From an uncultured Paracoccus sp. (GTDB lineage Bacteria > Pseudomonadota > Alphaproteobacteria > Rhodobacterales > Rhodobacteraceae): a stretch of 64,000 nt of DNA. The notes below the pieces were generated by a model. It worked only from the letters and a program-made list of their open reading frames with translations, had not been told where the DNA came from and did not search any database. The position numbers and the translations under genes were made by a program. Location: the NCBI RefSeq assembly GCF_947487305.1, contig NZ_CANKWH010000001.1:248001-312000 (forward strand), written 5' to 3'. Positions 60,552 to 64,000 of this stretch are shown here, in pieces (position 1 is the first letter of the stretch; every line of letters begins with the position of its first letter).

Positions 60552-60983
60552 ATGGACGATCTGGACCGAAGCATCATCACCCAGCTGTCGCAGGACGCGC
60601 GCATCTCGGTCGCGGTGCTGTCGCGGCGGCTGAAAGTGGCGCGTTCGACCGTCCAGGCGCGGCTGGAACGGCTGGAAAGTTCGGGCGCCATCGCCGGCTA
60701 TACCGTGCGCTTGGGCGAATCGGCCCGTGCCACCCGCATCCGCGCCACGGTGCTTCTGGTGATCGAACCGCGCTCGCTGGCGGCGATCCTCGCCCGGCTG
60801 AAGACCCTGCCCGAGGTCGAGCGCATCCACACCACCAGCGGCCGCGTCGATCTGGCGCTGCAACTGGCCGCACCCTCGACCAGCGCGCTGGATGACGTGC
60901 TGGACCGGATCGGCGGGTTCGACGGGGTGCGGTCCTCGGAAAGCCTGATTCATCTCTCGACCAAACTCGACCGGGCGGTCTGA
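60552..60983 (+). CDS. Lrp/AsnC-family transcriptional regulator
   Basis: Feast/famine regulator of 143 residues. The N-terminal helix-turn-helix is DLDRSIITQLSQDARISVAV then RRLKVARSTVQARLERLE, and the RAM ligand domain follows (about 63-140, PEVERIHTTSGRVDLALQL). ATG 60552 has TGAGGGA upstream. The 131 bases separating it from the decarboxylase gene are AT-rich for this genome and are the likely binding region. The amino acid sensed is probably ornithine, arginine or lysine, by inference from the neighbour. Confidence 0.92.
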   Translation: MDDLDRSIITQLSQDARISVAVLSRRLKVARSTVQARLERLESSGAIAGYTVRLGESARATRIRATVLLVIEPRSLAAILARLKTLPEVERIHTTSGRVDLALQLAAPSTSALDDVLDRIGGFDGVRSSESLIHLSTKLDRAV

Positions 60984-61050
60984 GGCCCGGATAGGGACGG
61001 CCCCGCCCGGAGGGGCGAGGCCGCGTTCATTCTGTGGCTGAAGCCGACGG

Positions 61051-62766
61051 TCAGCGCAGACCGATCAGGCCCATGTTTTCCAGCGTCAGCAGCACCTGGT
61101 GCGCGGCATTGTCCACGTCGATCTCGGTGGTATCGACGCGCAGCTCGGGCTTCTGCGGTTCTTCATAGGGGTCCGAGATCCCGGTGAATTCCTTGATCTT
61201 GCCCTCGCGCGCCAGCTTGTAGAGACCCTTGCGGTCACGGCGCTCGCATTCCTCGATCGGGGTCGAGACATGCACCTCGCAGAAGGCGCCATACTGCTCG
61301 ACCATCTCGCGCACGGCGCGGCGGGTCGCGGTATAGGGCGCGATCGGGGCACAGATGGCGATGCCGCCATTCTTGGTGATCTCGGAGGCGACATAGCCGA
61401 TGCGCTTGATGTTGATGTCGCGGTGCTCCTTCGAGAAGCCCAGCTCGCTCGACAGGTGTTTGCGCACCACGTCGCCATCGAGCAGCGTCACCGGACGGCC
61501 GCCCATTTCCATCAGCTTGACCATCAGCGCGTTGGCGACGGTCGACTTGCCCGAGCCCGAGAGGCCGGTGAAGAACACGGTGAAGCCCTGGCGCGCACGC
61601 GGCGGCGAGGTGCGGCGCAGCTGAGTGACGACCTCGGGGAAGCTGAACCATTCGGGGATGTCCAGACCCTCGCGCAGACGGCGGCGCAGTTCGGTGCCGC
61701 TGATATCCAGCACGGTGCCGCCCTCGGGGACTTCGTTCACCGGGTAATATTGCGCCTTTTCCTGCACATAGACCATGTGCTTGAAGTCGACCATCTGGAC
61801 GCCGATTTCGTCCTCGTGCTTCTTGAACAGCTCTTGCGCGTCATAGGGGCCGTAGAAATCGACGCCCTGGCTGTTCTTGCCCGGACCGGCATGGTCGCGG
61901 CCGACGATGAAATGGGTGGCACCGTGGTTGCGGCGGATGATGCCGTGCCAGACCGCCTCGCGCGGGCCGGCCATGCGCATGGCGAGGTTCAGAAGCGACA
62001 GCGAGGTGGTGGCCGCCGGATACTTGTCCAGCACCGCCTCGTAGCAGCGGACGCGGGTGAAATGGTCCACGTCGCCGGGCTTGGTCATGCCGACGACCGG
62101 GTGGATCAGCAGGTTGGCCTGCGCCTCGCGCGCGGCGCGGAAGGTCAGTTCCTGGTGGGCGCGGTGCAGCGGGTTGCGGGTCTGGAACACCACGACCTTG
62201 CGCCAGCCGAGCTTCTTGAACTGGGCGCGCAATTCGTTCGGCGTGTCGCGGCGGCCGCGGAAATCGTAATGCGTCGGCGCCTGCAGGCCCTTCACCGGGC
62301 CACCGAGATAGACCGGGCCGGCCACGTTGTGCAGGTAGTTGATCGCCGGATGGGCCAGGTCATCGGCACCGGCGCCAAAGACCTTTTCGGCCTCGAGTTT
62401 CTTGTTCGGCACCCATTTGTCGGTGACGGACATGATCGCGAGGATGACGCCTTCCTGATCGCGCAGCGCGATGTCGGTGCCGGGCTCCAGCCCCTCGGCG
62501 AATTTCTCGCTGACATCGAGGTTGATCGGCATCGGCCAGAGCGAACCGTCGCTCAGCCGCATGTCGTTCACGACGCCGTTGTAATCGGCCTCGGTCAGAA
62601 AGCCTTTCAGCGGGTAGAAGCCGCCGTTCATCAGCAGCTCGAGGTCGCAGATCTGGCGCGGGGTCAGATCCCAGCTGGGCATGTTGCCCGCCTCGTCCTT
62701 CAGCGCCGCGGCGGCATCGGGCGAGACATAGAGTTCGGGAATCGGGGCTTGGTTGGCTTGGGTCAT
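61051..62766 (-). CDS. cysNC-like (sat-cysC fusion): Bifunctional sulfate adenylyltransferase/adenylylsulfate kinase
   Basis: Activates sulfate to APS and then PAPS for assimilation. Residues 1-385 are ATP sulfurylase of the Sat type: QTRNPLHRAHQEL (195-207, His201 and His204), then GRDHAGPGKNS. Residues about 393-571 are APS kinase with P-loop GLSGSGKST (401-409), LLDGDVVRKHLSSELGFS and the lid FTGISDPYEEP. The gene is not heterodimeric cysDN, so the symbol given is descriptive. It is convergent with the Lrp gene; a GC hairpin (near 60995-61020) lies between. Confidence 0.96.
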   Translation of the reverse strand: MTQANQAPIPELYVSPDAAAALKDEAGNMPSWDLTPRQICDLELLMNGGFYPLKGFLTEADYNGVVNDMRLSDGSLWPMPINLDVSEKFAEGLEPGTDIALRDQEGVILAIMSVTDKWVPNKKLEAEKVFGAGADDLAHPAINYLHNVAGPVYLGGPVKGLQAPTHYDFRGRRDTPNELRAQFKKLGWRKVVVFQTRNPLHRAHQELTFRAAREAQANLLIHPVVGMTKPGDVDHFTRVRCYEAVLDKYPAATTSLSLLNLAMRMAGPREAVWHGIIRRNHGATHFIVGRDHAGPGKNSQGVDFYGPYDAQELFKKHEDEIGVQMVDFKHMVYVQEKAQYYPVNEVPEGGTVLDISGTELRRRLREGLDIPEWFSFPEVVTQLRRTSPPRARQGFTVFFTGLSGSGKSTVANALMVKLMEMGGRPVTLLDGDVVRKHLSSELGFSKEHRDINIKRIGYVASEITKNGGIAICAPIAPYTATRRAVREMVEQYGAFCEVHVSTPIEECERRDRKGLYKLAREGKIKEFTGISDPYEEPQKPELRVDTTEIDVDNAAHQVLLTLENMGLIGLR

Positions 62767-63044
62767 GGTTGCGCTCGGATCATCCAGAGAAATCGGCAGG
62801 CGCCAGAGGGGCGCGGGATCGCGGCGGACCTATACCCGTCGGGTCTGACAATCAACCAAGCGCGGCGTGAATCCGCCGTCCATTGCTGCGTTGCAGCATG
62901 ATCCGGGAAGAATGGCTGAACCGGGTCTTGGGCCTTTCGGGTGGACCGGGTTCCATGCCGCCCGGCCTCCATGCGTCAATCATTTGCGCAGGCCGTCGAT
63001 TTGCAGAACGGGATTTTTTTCTGTCCGCGCGAGACTGGGCAACG
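62767..63044. other. Intergenic region upstream of sat-cysC
   Basis: No gene is supported in these 278 bases. On the minus strand TTGATT and TATAGG about 15 bases apart (near 62833-62859) may be a weak sat promoter. A run of seven T (about 63014-63020) is the most AT-rich point and lies on the side downstream of purN, but no strong hairpin precedes it on the minus strand. Confidence 0.3.
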
Positions 63045-63629
63045 TCAGAGAAGGACCGGCCTGCGATCGCCCGCGGCAAAACGGCGCAGCACCTCGGGGT
63101 AAAGCCGGTGTTCCTGAACCAGCACCCGCGCGGCAAGGCTGTCGGGCGTGTCGCCCGGCAGCACCGGCACCCGCGCCTGCCCGAGGATCGGCCCGGCATC
63201 GAGATCGGCGGTGACCTCGTGCACCGTCGCGCCCGCCTCGGCATCGCCGGCCTCGATGGCGCGGGCATGGGTGTGCAGGCCCGGGTATTTCGGCAGAAGC
63301 GAGGGGTGGATGTTCAGCATCCGGCCCGTGAAGCGGCGGGTGAAATCCGGCGTCAGGATGCGCATGAAGCCGGCAAGGCAGATGATGTCGGGCTCGGCGG
63401 CCAAGAGCGGCTCAAGCAGCGCGGCCTCGAATTCGGCCCGGCTGGCGAAGGCGCGGTGATCGATGGCAACGGTCGGCACGCCCTGCGCGGCGGCCTTGGC
63501 CAGACCGCTGGCAGCGGGATCGTTCGAGCCGACCAGCACCGGCCGCGCCGGATGATCGCCCACCATGCTGTCCAACAGGCGCAGCATGTTCGAGCCGCCA
63601 CCCGAGATCAGGATGGCGACACGTTTCAC
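63045..63629 (-). CDS. purN: Phosphoribosylglycinamide formyltransferase
   Basis: Transfers a formyl group from 10-formyl-THF to GAR in purine synthesis. The 194 residues include AILISGGGSNMLRLLD at the start (phosphate loop), FMRILTPDFTRRF, NIHPSLLPKYPG with catalytic Asn and His, and VHEVTADLDAGPILGQA with the catalytic Asp. The start is GTG 63629, overlapping the purM stop as GTGA, which fixes it although the frame opens further upstream. Confidence 0.96.
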   Translation of the reverse strand: MKRVAILISGGGSNMLRLLDSMVGDHPARPVLVGSNDPAASGLAKAAAQGVPTVAIDHRAFASRAEFEAALLEPLLAAEPDIICLAGFMRILTPDFTRRFTGRMLNIHPSLLPKYPGLHTHARAIEAGDAEAGATVHEVTADLDAGPILGQARVPVLPGDTPDSLAARVLVQEHRLYPEVLRRFAAGDRRPVLL

Positions 63630-64000
63630 GCCAGCGTGCCGGAATAGCGCACGCCGCGCCCCTCGGTCACGGTGCCAAGGCGATGGACCGTCTCGCCCTC
63701 GGTCTCGAGCAGCGTGGTCAGCGCATCGGCGCGGTCGGCGTCGACCGACAGGATCATGCCGATGCCCGAGTTGAAGGTCTTCAGCATCTCGGCCTCGGAA
63801 ATGCCGCCCGACTTCTGCAGCCAGCGGAAGACCGGCGGCAGCGTCCACGCGCCCAGATCGATCTCGGCGCCAAGGTCTTTCGGCAGCACGCGCGGCAGGT
63901 TCTCGGTGATGCCGCCGCCGGTGATATGGGCCGCCGCATGAACGCCGCCGGCGCGGATCGCCGACAGCACCGGCTTGACGTAAAGCCGGGTCGGCACCAG
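63626..64000 (-). CDS. purM: Phosphoribosylformylglycinamidine cyclo-ligase, C-terminal part (cut by window edge)
   Basis: Forms AIR from FGAM in purine synthesis. Only the last 124 residues are present. HITGGGITENLPRVLP, WLQKSGGISEAEMLKTFN, GIGMILSV and the C-terminal GVRYSGTLA identify PurM. It is translationally coupled to purN, the usual purM-purN order. Confidence 0.95.
   Translation of the reverse strand: MVPTRLYVKPVLSAIRAGGVHAAAHITGGGITENLPRVLPKDLGAEIDLGAWTLPPVFRWLQKSGGISEAEMLKTFNSGIGMILSVDADRADALTTLLETEGETVHRLGTVTEGRGVRYSGTLA

Noticed and set aside
1..64000. CRISPR array, prophage, integrative element or biosynthetic gene cluster
   Set aside because: No spaced direct repeats, integrase, phage structural genes or modular synthases were found; the only tRNA is not flanked by an att duplication that I can see.

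Overview
The window is about two thirds G+C, with dense, short-spaced genes and many ATGA or TGATG overlaps. Its gene content points to an alphaproteobacterium of the Rhodobacterales, most likely Paracoccus or a close relative. Supporting features are an Entner-Doudoroff set (zwf, pgl, pgi, edd), a fused ATP sulfurylase/APS kinase, an RSP_2648-type PIN protein beside an RlmI-like methyltransferase, an ArsR/DUF6428 pair and a group IV-type ornithine decarboxylase. I see no prophage, CRISPR array, rRNA operon or intact insertion sequence; the region looks like ordinary chromosome.

Left part (1-9.4 kb): the start of fabF runs off the left edge. Then come a divergent TetR/SDR pair with an operator inside the promoter, a PLP aminotransferase, a PfkB kinase overlapping nth, a DinB-like protein, an OmpA-type lipoprotein, a divergent DUF6428/arsR pair with two operators, a secreted protein and ftsY. 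From 9.4 to 18.6 kb lie putP, the zwf-pgl-pgi block, a PIN/RlmI pair and divergent edd. The zwf and edd promoters carry the same 14-bp palindrome in their spacers, which suggests one regulator for upper sugar catabolism. From 18.6 to 24.3 kb lie two tandem methyltransferase-TPR paralogues, tdk and several small genes.

Middle part (24.4-47.4 kb): a tightly overlapped operon runs dac, tmk, holB, tatD, MBL hydrolase and AEC transporter. Opposed to it is a polyamine/opine-type ABC operon with two paralogous binding proteins and one permease carrying a very large periplasmic loop. Next are a small lytic transglycosylase, a DUF2254 membrane protein and a DUF4173-response regulator-kinase operon. 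Then comes a tartrate-type catabolic cluster: glycerate kinase and tartrate dehydrogenase divergent from a LysR regulator and an SLC13 transporter. Its two outward promoters share an identical architecture. A luciferase-like oxidoreductase follows.

Right part (47.6-64 kb): tRNA-Leu(GAG), dapA, slt overlapping an EamA transporter tail to tail, a PAS histidine kinase/response regulator pair, an inositol monophosphatase-family gene and a small low-GC gene coding for two copies of a 26-residue repeat. After that come metR/metF with two MetR-box-like sites, a DUF2235 hydrolase, an ornithine/lysine decarboxylase divergent from an Lrp/AsnC regulator, sat-cysC, and purN with the C-terminal part of purM at the right edge. 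A palindromic repeat family occurs at about 8.1 kb and 58 kb, each time where two genes converge.
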